A stretch of 6,628 nt of DNA, taken from assembly GCA_945878835.1 (NCBI GenBank), contig CAMCUG010000081.1, forward strand, positions 1 to 6,628. The letters are read 5' to 3'. Of the stretch, positions 1 through 6,047 are shown piece by piece. Within the stretch, counting starts at the first letter, position 1. Every line of letters starts with the position of its first letter. The DNA comes from Chryseobacterium gleum (lineage in GTDB: Bacteria; Bacteroidota; Bacteroidia; Flavobacteriales_D; Sanyastnellaceae). The position numbers were made by a program, and so were the translations under genes. The notes under the pieces were generated by a model that saw nothing but the letters and a program-made list of their open reading frames with translations, was not told the origin of the DNA and ran no database searches.

Positions 1-609
1 CTCGGATTGCATGGACTTAAAGAAGTAAATGGTTGTCGATTGTTCGGTGTAGGAAAAGATATCTAGATCACCATCGTTGTCGTAATCCGTGATAGATGGA
101 ACGTCTAGACTTACGGTATAGATTGGTGCCGCGAACGGACTTCCAAAATCGTAATTCGACTGAATAGTGGCGCCATTGTCGACAGGTTCAAAAGATAATT
201 CGCCGTTGGTTGAAGTGTTCTTCCACAATTTAATTCCGCTGTAATAATTAGTAAAAATATCTTCCTTCCCATCGCAGTTATAATCTCGTAATAAAACCCA
301 ATTAGTTAATCCGGTTGGAAAGGCATTGTTGTATTCGCGGGTGTATCGATAATAGGTATCGCCTTGCACATCGCCCATGTTAATGAAAATAGAAATGCGC
401 GAACCAATTCGATCGAAAATAAAAATATCCTTGTTCCCATCTCCGTTTGCGTCTATCCTTGAAATCTGACACGAGTTCAATCCACCTGCCCAAGGGTTCT
501 GAAGATAAAATCCGTCTGCGCTAACCGGAGTTGTGTATGAGCGCGTAAGTGGCTGCGCGATGGCTATTCCGCAAGCGAAAAGGAACAATAAGACGACAGA
601 GTATTTCAT
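1..609 (-). CDS. Secreted FG-GAP/VCBS-type beta-propeller protein, N-terminal part (C-terminus beyond window)
   Basis: Reading leftward from the ATG at 607-609, 203 codons stay open to the window edge, so the C-terminus is missing. Residues 1-18 form a signal peptide (K2, hydrophobic core, then AIA before Q19). Cys13 is too close to the N-terminus, with Phe at -2, to be a good lipobox. Three Asp-rich, calcium-loop-like motifs follow: DANGDGNKDIF (53-63), DYNCDGKEDIF (109-119) and DYDNDGDLDIF (175-185). Each precedes a hydrophobic strand, and they lie 56 and 66 residues apart. This is the pattern of FG-GAP/VCBS repeats in extracellular beta-propellers, where the loops bind Ca2+. Such proteins in Bacteroidota often end in a T9SS sorting domain, which would lie outside the window; that is inference. 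The ligand is unknown. It is transcribed divergently from the gene at 663 and carries a TATCTTTG element six bases before its ATG. The ORF and repeat family are secure; the role is not. Confidence 0.88.
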   Translation of the reverse strand, partial: MKYSVVLLFLFACGIAIAQPLTRSYTTPVSADGFYLQNPWAGGLNSCQISRIDANGDGNKDIFIFDRIGSRISIFINMGDVQGDTYYRYTREYNNAFPTGLTNWVLLRDYNCDGKEDIFTNYYSGIKLWKNTSTNGELSFEPVDNGATIQSNYDFGSPFAAPIYTVSLDVPSITDYDNDGDLDIFSYTEQSTTIYFFKSMQSE

Positions 610-615
610 ACCCCT

Positions 616-623
616 CAAAGATA
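616..623 (-). promoter_or_regulatory. Candidate -7 promoter element of the FG-GAP gene
   Basis: The minus strand reads TATCTTTG, an exact match to the Bacteroidota -7 consensus TAnnTTTG. Only six bases (AGGGGT) lie between it and the ATG at 609, so transcription would start at or just before the start codon, giving a leaderless or nearly leaderless mRNA. I see no convincing TTG-type -33 element 19-21 bases upstream. The match is seen; promoter function is inferred. Confidence 0.5.
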
Positions 624-626
624 GCA

Positions 627-658
627 TTTGCACGTTAACACTTTAAGAAGTTTCTTTG
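627..658 (+). promoter_or_regulatory. Candidate promoter (-33 TTTG, -7 TTTCTTTG) of the membrane-protein gene
   Basis: TTTG at 627-630 is followed after 20 bases by TTTCTTTG at 651-658. This fits the Bacteroidota pattern TTTG-N(19-21)-TAnnTTTG with one mismatch (T for A at the second position). The -7 element ends four bases before the ATG at 663, again implying almost no 5' leader. It shares the 53-base spacer with the divergent FG-GAP promoter. Confidence 0.4.
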
Positions 659-662
659 CAGC

Positions 663-1190
663 ATGAACGCATCTCTTACATTTCTATTGGTAGCCTTGAG
701 CATTGTCATTGCCGGTACGATTATTTTCTTTCTTATGGAAAAACAACATCGTCACAATGAGCAACGTTGGCAGTTAGAATTGGGCAAAGCCAATGCAAGT
801 GCGCTTGCTTCCTTGCGTCTTTCAGCTTACGAGCGATTGATTGTTATGTTGGAAAGATCAAGACCGAGCAGCATTGTCTTGCGCAGCAATCGTTCGGGAA
901 TGACCTGCACGTTGTTGCAGTTGGAAATGATTCGCAACATTCGCGAAGAGTTCGACCACAATGTTTCGTTGCAGATTTATGTAAGCGAACATACGTGGGC
1001 GAGTATTCAGCAAGCGAAGAGCGACATCTCTGAACTATTCAAGGTTTCTTACTCGAAAGTTAATCCGAACGACAACAGCATGTCCCTCAGCAATTTTGTC
1101 TTAGAGATGGAAGCGGCTGTTGGAAATCCGGCTGTTGAGAATGCGTTGAGAATGTTAAGGATTGAGTTGATGTCGCATTACGCGTGTTGA
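663..1190 (+). CDS. Small membrane-anchored protein of unknown function (conserved Bacteroidota type)
   Basis: The gene encodes 175 residues and ends in TGA. Residues 5-24 form one hydrophobic transmembrane helix, followed by the basic/polar stretch EKQHRHNEQRW and a soluble, helix-rich domain that I infer faces the cytoplasm. Recognisable blocks are LRLSAYERLIVMLER (51-65), a Leu-rich stretch to about residue 90, and EEFDHNVSLQIYVSEHTW (95-112). From memory these match a short single-pass Bacteroidota family of unknown function (I believe labelled DUF7935), whose members carry an LRLQAYERL-like block and an EFNHNLSQQIYVS-like block. Function is unknown and I do not assign one. The chosen ATG is the first in frame, sits directly before the membrane helix and lies four bases after a promoter-like element. 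The T9SS-substrate gene begins 52 bases downstream on the same strand; co-transcription is possible because no terminator is visible between them. Confidence 0.85.
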   Translation: MNASLTFLLVALSIVIAGTIIFFLMEKQHRHNEQRWQLELGKANASALASLRLSAYERLIVMLERSRPSSIVLRSNRSGMTCTLLQLEMIRNIREEFDHNVSLQIYVSEHTWASIQQAKSDISELFKVSYSKVNPNDNSMSLSNFVLEMEAAVGNPAVENALRMLRIELMSHYAC

Positions 1191-1216
1191 GCGAATTTTT
1201 ATATTGATTTTTACCA

Positions 1217-1224
1217 TACCTTTA
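1217..1224 (+). promoter_or_regulatory. Weak -7-like element before the T9SS-substrate gene
   Basis: TACCTTTA differs from TAnnTTTG only at the last base and lies 18 bases before the ATG at 1243. No good -33 TTG sits at the expected distance. The intervening stretch is almost all A and T, as is common before well-translated Bacteroidota genes. Read-through from the upstream gene is an equally good explanation. Confidence 0.25.
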
Positions 1225-1242
1225 TCAAAAATATAATTTAAA

Positions 1243-3723
1243 ATGAAAAAACTTATAGTATTTCTTTTGTTTTTTCTTTTTATTAAAGAAGTGTTTTCTC
1301 AAACACCCGGATGCACGGATGCTACTGCATGTAATTACAATTCACTGGCCACAACTGATGATGGGTCATGTACTTTCGCCCAACGCTATTATGCTGATAC
1401 TGATGGTGACACTTACGGAAACTTAAGCGTAGGTATTTTGAATTATGGAGGCGTAGTTTCTGTAGAAGAGAATGATGATATTGTTGTTGTTATTAATAAT
1501 GTAGATATAATTAACTCGGGAGCTGTCATTTACTTCCAGATCCTTGTCAATACAGCATTGACTTTCGATTGGTCATATGTTTCGACAGGATCTACACCTA
1601 TAAATACTCCAGTAACATGGTATAATTCTAATTACGGCGTTTTTGCTGGTCAGGAGCTATATCCAATATTAAATCCTAATGGCGGCACAACCCAGTCGGG
1701 AACGTTTTCTGCTGCTTGTTTAGCAGGTAGCATTATTGCACTTTATTTCCAGAATATAACTCCAAATGTTGGCCCAGGGAGCACTACATTAATAATCTCG
1801 AATTTTAGTGCTTTCGCAGCCATGGATTTTCACTCTTGTGTTCAAGAGCCAGGTTATGTCTCAAATAACACCGATTGCAATGATAGTGACCCTGCTGTAT
1901 ACCCAGGTGCAACTGAAGTATGTAACGGTGTAGATGATAACTGTAACAATCAAATCGATGAGGGGCTATTGAGCACTTACTACGCTGATACCGATGTTGA
2001 CGGTTACGGCGATGCGGGTTCAAGCGTTCAAGCATGTTCTCAACCAGCAGGATATGTTACCACTAACACGGACTGTAACGACAGCAACGCTGCAGTTAAC
2101 GTAGGTGCAACTGAAGTATGTAATGGTGTAGATGATAACTGTAACAATCAGATTGATGAAGGATTAACCTTCACCAACTACTATGTTGATACCGATGGAG
2201 ACGGATACGGAGCAGGAACAGCAACGAATGCATGTTCTCAACCTGCCGGATATGTTACCACTAACACCGACTGCAACAACAGCAACGCTGCAGTTAATCC
2301 AGGAACTACAGAGTCGTGTAACACCGCTTACGACGATAATTGCAATGGATTAATTAACGAAGGTTGCCAAGTATGCCCAGGGGGAGAAAATCCATCCACA
2401 GCAACTACAATCACTCCTGCTCTTTGGCCAAATTGTAGTCCCCCCGTTAGTGGCACATTGGTGAATGCATTAATTTCTAGTGATGCCAATACTATTTGCT
2501 TAACGGGTGAAGACAAGTGGCACCAATTCGTCGCAACTTCAGAAGGTGTTAGTATCGTTGTTAACTCAACGTCTAATAATATCTTAATTGAATTGCAAAC
2601 GGCTGCTGGTGTTCTAGTAGCACAAGAGAATGCTGTGTCTGGTCTTGGTGGTGAAATTTTAAACCACAGCGGATTAACTGTAGGTCAAGTGTACAAAATA
2701 GGTGTGCGTAATTACAACAGTGCTTCAGGTTCTGGTGCTTACACCATCTGTGCTAAAATGTTGAAGCGCGGTGGTTGTGACTCCGGACCGGGTCCATACA
2801 CATTGTGTCAGATCTTCAAGGCAACTTGGGCTGGTGCAATTGGAACTAGCTACACGTTTACATTCACTGGGGTATCTGGTCCTGCTTTGGGAAACGTATA
2901 TACACGCACTCAAAGCTCAGACAACTGTCTCTTAAGCAACGTATTTCCAACTTTACCATACGGCTCTACCTACAACGTGCTAATCACAAATATACACCCA
3001 CTTCTCAACGCTGCTGGTGTAGTGGAATTCATTTCAGTTCCAGCTTTATCGCCTTGCACAATGATTACTAGTCCCCAGCCACTTACTGCATTGAAGTTAA
3101 ATGACAGATGCGCTGCTGGACCGCGGAACCGCGGGGCCTCAGTAACATCTCTTCCTTGGGTTTGTGGGATAAGTGATTGGCGCTGGGAATTCACCGAAGT
3201 AAATTCTATGGGTTCTCCAATTGCTGCTCCAATTGCTGTAAACAGAGGCGCAGCTTCTAACCTCCTTAATTTGGGTACTGTAGCGCAATTGGCATACGGT
3301 AAAACGTACTCTGTTCGCACTGCTCCATTATTATCATATACTGGGTCAAGTTATCAATGGGGAGTTCCCCAATGTATGAGTATATGTTCGAGTAACGGCA
3401 GTTGTATGGTTTTGGATTCCGACGGGAGACCACCGGCACCACAAACCGAGAAAATGGACAAAGCATATAATGTTAACCTGAGTTTATATCCGAATCCAAC
3501 TCAAGGTGCCAGTGTGAACATTAACCTTACGGGTGTTGAATCAGAAAACGTACATATTCGCATAATAGATGCTATGGGTCGTCAAGTATGGAGCAACCGT
3601 TATTCAGTTAGTGGAGTGTTAAATACAAATATTAGCTTCGAACGTCCACTTGCACGGGGTTTGTACCTTGTTGAAGCCATCTTCAACAGTGAACTTCAAA
3701 CCCAACGAATGCTGGTTCAATAA
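1243..3723 (+). CDS. Secreted multidomain T9SS substrate with MopE-type repeats, PPC-like domain and C-terminal sorting domain
   Basis: The gene encodes 826 residues. Residues 1-19 are a signal peptide (MKKL, Leu/Phe-rich core, cleavage after VFS). Residues 23-45 are a Cys-rich GCTD..ACNYN...DDGSC module common in marine Bacteroidota surface proteins. Residues 48-374 hold three MopE-type units: a YYxDTDxDxYG acidic loop, GYVxxNTDCN, then EVCNGVDDNCN..IDEG. Such units are annotated as putative metal-binding motifs. The first is split by about 133 residues (65-197). Residues about 379-505 resemble a pre-peptidase C-terminal (PPC) beta domain (EDKWHQFVATS, LTVGQVYKIGV, GAYTIC). Residues about 520-715 contain two diverged Ig/FN3-like repeats sharing LxYGxTYxV (571-579 and 683-691) and closing Cys residues. 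Residues about 746-826 are a type A T9SS sorting domain (LSLYPNPTQG, VHIRIIDAMGRQVW, LARGLYLVEAIF, QRMLVQ). The protein is therefore predicted to cross the outer membrane by T9SS and be surface-attached or released. No catalytic motif is visible; adhesion or matrix function is a guess. Confidence 0.93.
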   Translation: MKKLIVFLLFFLFIKEVFSQTPGCTDATACNYNSLATTDDGSCTFAQRYYADTDGDTYGNLSVGILNYGGVVSVEENDDIVVVINNVDIINSGAVIYFQILVNTALTFDWSYVSTGSTPINTPVTWYNSNYGVFAGQELYPILNPNGGTTQSGTFSAACLAGSIIALYFQNITPNVGPGSTTLIISNFSAFAAMDFHSCVQEPGYVSNNTDCNDSDPAVYPGATEVCNGVDDNCNNQIDEGLLSTYYADTDVDGYGDAGSSVQACSQPAGYVTTNTDCNDSNAAVNVGATEVCNGVDDNCNNQIDEGLTFTNYYVDTDGDGYGAGTATNACSQPAGYVTTNTDCNNSNAAVNPGTTESCNTAYDDNCNGLINEGCQVCPGGENPSTATTITPALWPNCSPPVSGTLVNALISSDANTICLTGEDKWHQFVATSEGVSIVVNSTSNNILIELQTAAGVLVAQENAVSGLGGEILNHSGLTVGQVYKIGVRNYNSASGSGAYTICAKMLKRGGCDSGPGPYTLCQIFKATWAGAIGTSYTFTFTGVSGPALGNVYTRTQSSDNCLLSNVFPTLPYGSTYNVLITNIHPLLNAAGVVEFISVPALSPCTMITSPQPLTALKLNDRCAAGPRNRGASVTSLPWVCGISDWRWEFTEVNSMGSPIAAPIAVNRGAASNLLNLGTVAQLAYGKTYSVRTAPLLSYTGSSYQWGVPQCMSICSSNGSCMVLDSDGRPPAPQTEKMDKAYNVNLSLYPNPTQGASVNINLTGVESENVHIRIIDAMGRQVWSNRYSVSGVLNTNISFERPLARGLYLVEAIFNSELQTQRMLVQ
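1435..1833 (+). other. Domain-sized insertion inside the first MopE-type repeat
   Basis: This stretch encodes residues 65-197. It lies between the acidic loop of repeat 1 (YYADTDGDTYGN, 49-60) and that repeat's second half (SC.QEPGYVSNNTDCND, 198-214). In repeats 2 and 3 the same two parts are only 7-8 residues apart. The insert is rich in Val, Ile, Asn and Ser, has one Cys (Cys159) and alternates hydrophobic and polar residues as in a beta-sandwich. I do not recognise its fold. By hand count G+C is about 38% over 1441-1800 against about 47% over 1921-2100 in the repeats. The boundaries are approximate. Confidence 0.6.
1837..2364 (+). repeat. Tandem MopE-type repeats with a 198-bp period
   Basis: The second half of repeat 1 (residues 199-241), repeat 2 (242-307) and repeat 3 (308-374) lie in tandem. 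Positions 1905-1964 and 2103-2162 match at 56 of 60 bases, all four differences being synonymous. Positions 2032-2099 and 2230-2297 match at 63 of 68 bases; four differences are synonymous and one changes Asp280 to Asn346. Both pairs are offset by exactly 198 bp (66 codons), indicating duplication or gene conversion. The second half of repeat 3 has diverged (ESCNTAYDDNCNGLINEG) and gained one residue. The conserved Asp and Cys residues suggest ion binding and disulfides; ion identity is unknown. Confidence 0.85.
3118..3138 (+). other. GC-rich inverted repeat inside the coding sequence
   Basis: CCGCGG occurs twice two bases apart (3121-3126 and 3129-3134). RNA could fold as CCGCG-GAAC-CGCGG, with GG/CC (3118-3119 with 3137-3138) able to extend the stem across a small internal loop. 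It encodes PRNRGA (627-632) through codons such as CGG and GGG that are unusual for this gene, in the linker just before the second Ig-like repeat. No function is assigned; it is a compositional outlier. Confidence 0.45.
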
Positions 3724-3735
3724 ACGCGTAAGAGG

Positions 3736-3792
3736 GCGAATTGCTTCGCGAGGGTCTTTGACGAAGGTTGCAAGCAACGAGGGTCTTCGACG
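3736..3792. repeat. Intergenic repeat cluster between convergent genes (possible REP-like element)
   Basis: The 85-base gap between two convergent genes holds CGAGGGTCTTTGACG (3749-3763) and CGAGGGTCTTCGACG (3778-3792), 14 of 15 bases identical and offset by 29. They are preceded by the hairpin GCGAA-TTGC-TTCGC (3736-3749) and separated by the inverted repeat GTTGC-AA-GCAAC (3767-3778). No T-run follows on either strand, so this is not a classical intrinsic terminator, although it could block transcription from either side. A dispersed genomic repeat is the best guess from structure alone. Confidence 0.5.
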
Positions 3793-3808
3793 TTTCTAAT
3801 TACGAAGT

Positions 3809-4306
3809 TCATCTAATCCTGACAACCCTTCCAACCTTAAGATCTCTCTCCACCGCTGTTATCTCAAACTCCCCAAGTCTTTTGGAGGAAGAAATGTAGA
3901 TTAGACTTTCTCCATATACATTTTTCAAAATTGTATCTGGAAGATTTGCGAAAGAGATGCGTCCTGGGATTAAATGATGACCAATTTCTTTGTTCAATGC
4001 AACTCTATTGTTTGAAGGCACTAAAGCTTGATATTTATCGAGTCCCTTCGTGCGAAGAACCGCGTCGGAAGGGACTAACAACGTGTATTCGTTTTTCTCT
4101 ATTGAATCAGCCCAAGCGCTCAATTCAACTAAACTGCCCCACACAGAGGTTTCATATTCCGAATTCAAAAAAGTTAGAATATTCTCTTCCTTCTTCGAAT
4201 AAACCGAACGTTCATTCGGCTTCGATGCCGAAATAGAATTGTCCGGCTCTGAACTAGAACAGGCCTGTAGCAGAAGAATTAATCCAAAGCAAAAGATCTG
4301 TTTCAT
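3809..4306 (-). CDS. FAS1 (fasciclin)-domain lipoprotein
   Basis: The gene encodes 165 residues from the ATG at 4304-4306 to TGA at 3809-3811. Residues 1-15 form a lipoprotein signal with lipobox LQAC and Cys16 as the predicted lipidated residue, followed by SSSEPDN and a polar linker to about 42. Residues 43-165 fit a compact FAS1 domain: a helical start (ENILTFLNSEYETSVW), the H1-like block YTLLVPSDAVLR (74-85), NNRVALNKEIGHHLIPGRI (99-117, the N-L-HH-PG-I signature) and a closing strand (FEITAVERDLKVGRVVRI). FAS1 domains usually mediate adhesion or bind matrix and ligands outside the cell. The usual NG motif near the end is replaced by KVGR and the chain stops straight after it. The last residue of SSSEPD gives only weak support for surface export. 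It starts 13 bases after the pckA stop on the same strand with no promoter visible between, so it is probably co-transcribed with pckA. Lipoprotein status is strong; FAS1 is likely. Confidence 0.82.
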   Translation of the reverse strand: MKQIFCFGLILLLQACSSSEPDNSISASKPNERSVYSKKEENILTFLNSEYETSVWGSLVELSAWADSIEKNEYTLLVPSDAVLRTKGLDKYQALVPSNNRVALNKEIGHHLIPGRISFANLPDTILKNVYGESLIYISSSKRLGEFEITAVERDLKVGRVVRIR

Positions 4307-4319
4307 TTCAATATAAAAT

Positions 4320-5927
4320 TTAAGCTTTCACCTTCGGAGAGGCCGAAAGCAATGCTTCACTTGCGTAATCTTTAAAATTCTCAAAGTTGGAAACAAACTT
4401 CTCAGCCAAATCATTCGCCTTCGCGTCGTATGCATCCTTGTCTGACCAAGTGTTACGCGGATTCAACATTTCAGCAGGAACCTCTGGACAAGAAGTTGGC
4501 ATTGCCAATCCGAACACTTCGTGCGTCGCGAATTCAACATCGTTCAACTTTCCTCCCAACGCTGCTGTAATCATTGCACGTGTAAAGCTTAATTTCATGC
4601 GACTTCCCACACCGTATGAGCCTCCAGACCAACCCGTGTTGATTAACCACACTTGCGCTCCGCTCTCATCGATCTTCTTTCCTAACATCTCAGCATAAGC
4701 CGTCGGATGCAGCGGTAAGAATGGCGCTCCGAAACATGCACTGAATGTCGCCGTTGGCTCAGTGATTCCAGCTTCAGTACCGGCAACCTTCGCGGTGTAT
4801 CCGCTAATGAATTGATACATTGCTTGCTCTCTCGAAAGCTTACTAATTGGAGGCAATACCCCGAACGCATCGCAAGTCAAGAAGAAAATATTTTTCGGAA
4901 TTCCACCTACACTTGGATTCATCGTATTATCGATGTGCTCCAGCGGATAGCTCACACGTGTGTTTTGTGTCTTCACGCTTTCGGCATAATCAGGAGTCAC
5001 TCCGTCGTCTTCGAATCCAATGTTCTCTAACAACGCCCCGAACCTAATCGCATCGTAAATCTGAGGTTCTTTCTCACGAGACAGGTCAATCGTCTTCGCG
5101 TAACATCCACCTTCAAAATTGAAAACAGTTGTGTCCGCCCAGCCGTGCTCGTCGTCACCTATTAATCTTCTATTCGGATCGGAAGACAATGTCGTTTTTC
5201 CCGTTCCTGAAAGGCCGAAGAATATTGCAGTATCGCCGTCTTTACCTACGTTCGCAGAACAGTGCATAGACAATACATTTTTCTCGTGTGGAAGAACGAA
5301 GTTCAATACAGTGAAAATTCCTTTTTTGATTTCACCGGTGTAACCCGTTCCACCAATAATGGCCATCTTCTTTGTGAAATCGATAATTGCGAAATTGTGC
5401 TGACGCGTTCCGTCGATTTCTGGATCGGCCATGAATTCCGGGGCACAGATGACGTGCCACTCTGGTGTCATGGTTGTTAACTCTTCCGCAGTTGGACGCA
5501 AGAACATATTGCTTGCGAACATGTTGCTCCATGGAAATTCTGTTACTACACGCACATTCATGCGGTAGCGAGGGTCTGCGCAGACATAGGCGTCGCGCAC
5601 ATATACTTCGCGACCGTTAAGGTGAGCGCACATACGCTCATGCAAACGGGTGAATTTATCTGAATCGAATGGAATGTTGAATTGGCTCCACCAAACACTG
5701 TTTTCAGTAGAAGCGTCTTTTACAATAAACTTGTCTTGTGGAGACCTGCCAGTGAATTCTCCGGTATCAATGGCTAAAGCGCCCGTATTCGTGAGTGTTC
5801 CCTGAGAAAGTAAAATGGTTTCTTCAACCAATTCTGCAGGAGTCATGTTCCAATATGCAGTGGAAACATGTTTAAGTCCGAGGTAGGCTAACGTTGCGCC
5901 TTCGGGACGTGTACCGATGTTTGTCAT
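4320..5927 (-). CDS. pckA: Phosphoenolpyruvate carboxykinase (ATP), EC 4.1.1.49
   Basis: This cytosolic enzyme converts oxaloacetate plus ATP to phosphoenolpyruvate, CO2 and ADP, the entry step of gluconeogenesis; in some anaerobes it runs in reverse. The 535 residues match the usual length (about 540). The substrate-binding motif is FTGRSPQDKF (58-67, with Arg61). GGTGYTGEIKKGIF (192-205) supplies Tyr196, Lys201 and Lys202, and His222 sits in MHCSAN; by family knowledge these serve substrate and metal binding. The P-loop is GLSGTGKTT (238-246, Lys244) and RLIGDDEHGW (254-263) carries the metal-binding Asp. FEGGCYAKTIDLS (271-283), NTRVSYPL (322-329), MNPSVGGIPKNIFFLTCDAFGVLPP (336-360) and INTGWSGGSYGVG (429-441) complete the family signature. 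No key residue is missing. The ATG at 5925-5927 gives a normal N-terminus. It follows rimM after 120 bases that contain a terminator, so it probably has its own promoter, and it precedes the FAS1 lipoprotein by 13 bases. Confidence 0.98.
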   Translation of the reverse strand: MTNIGTRPEGATLAYLGLKHVSTAYWNMTPAELVEETILLSQGTLTNTGALAIDTGEFTGRSPQDKFIVKDASTENSVWWSQFNIPFDSDKFTRLHERMCAHLNGREVYVRDAYVCADPRYRMNVRVVTEFPWSNMFASNMFLRPTAEELTTMTPEWHVICAPEFMADPEIDGTRQHNFAIIDFTKKMAIIGGTGYTGEIKKGIFTVLNFVLPHEKNVLSMHCSANVGKDGDTAIFFGLSGTGKTTLSSDPNRRLIGDDEHGWADTTVFNFEGGCYAKTIDLSREKEPQIYDAIRFGALLENIGFEDDGVTPDYAESVKTQNTRVSYPLEHIDNTMNPSVGGIPKNIFFLTCDAFGVLPPISKLSREQAMYQFISGYTAKVAGTEAGITEPTATFSACFGAPFLPLHPTAYAEMLGKKIDESGAQVWLINTGWSGGSYGVGSRMKLSFTRAMITAALGGKLNDVEFATHEVFGLAMPTSCPEVPAEMLNPRNTWSDKDAYDAKANDLAEKFVSNFENFKDYASEALLSASPKVKA

Positions 5928-5965
5928 GAATAAAAATTTGGTTCGACTATCATTGAATCGTTTGG

Positions 5966-5973
5966 TAAATATA
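5966..5973 (-). promoter_or_regulatory. Weak -7-like element upstream of pckA
   Basis: The minus strand reads TATATTTA, one base off TAnnTTTG, and would leave a leader of roughly 30-38 bases before the pckA ATG. It lies directly after the T-run of the rimM terminator, and its -33 position would fall in the terminator stem, where no TTG is present. It is suggested mainly because pckA needs a promoter somewhere in 5928-6047. Confidence 0.25.
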
Positions 5974-5978
5974 ATAAT

Positions 5979-6012
5979 AAAAAAAGGGGTGAGAATCCCC
6001 GAAACTCAACCC
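5979..6012 (-). terminator. Intrinsic terminator after rimM
   Basis: Read on the minus strand, GGGTTGAG (6012-6005) can pair with CTCACCC (5993-5987) with one bulged T. Alternatively GGGG (6000-5997) pairs with CCCC (5989-5986) around ATTCTCA. Either stem is followed immediately by TTTTTTT (5985-5979) and then ATTATTAT. It starts 35 bases beyond the rimM stop and 60 bases before pckA. The two overlapping stems could be alternatives, but simple termination of rimM is the plain reading. Confidence 0.75.
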
Positions 6013-6047
6013 TTTCTCAACCATTAACGGTTTGAAATGTTGATTAA

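Noticed and set aside
571..573. Cys13 of the FG-GAP protein as a lipobox cysteine
   Set aside because: The hydrophobic stretch before it is very short and Phe sits at -2; cleavage after AIA at residue 18 is the better fit.
610..614. AGGGG on the minus strand as a Shine-Dalgarno site for the FG-GAP gene
   Set aside because: It ends one base before the ATG, too close for ribosome pairing, and Bacteroidota generally make little use of such sites.
2970..3320. 116-codon open frame on the minus strand inside the T9SS-substrate gene
   Set aside because: It lies fully opposite a well-supported coding region, has no recognisable motif or start signal, and its open length follows from the codon composition of the real gene.
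1243..3723. The repeat protein as a true copper-binding MopE homologue
   Set aside because: Only the short Asp/Cys repeat resembles the family label; the rest is a typical T9SS surface-protein architecture, so copper binding is not supported.
3931..4236. 101-codon plus-strand frame opposite the FAS1 lipoprotein gene
   Set aside because: The opposite strand encodes a convincing lipoprotein with lipobox and FAS1 blocks; the plus-strand frame has no domain pattern and no promoter.
4387..5480. Several 60-100 codon plus-strand frames opposite pckA
   Set aside because: They are antisense shadows of a full-length, motif-complete enzyme gene.
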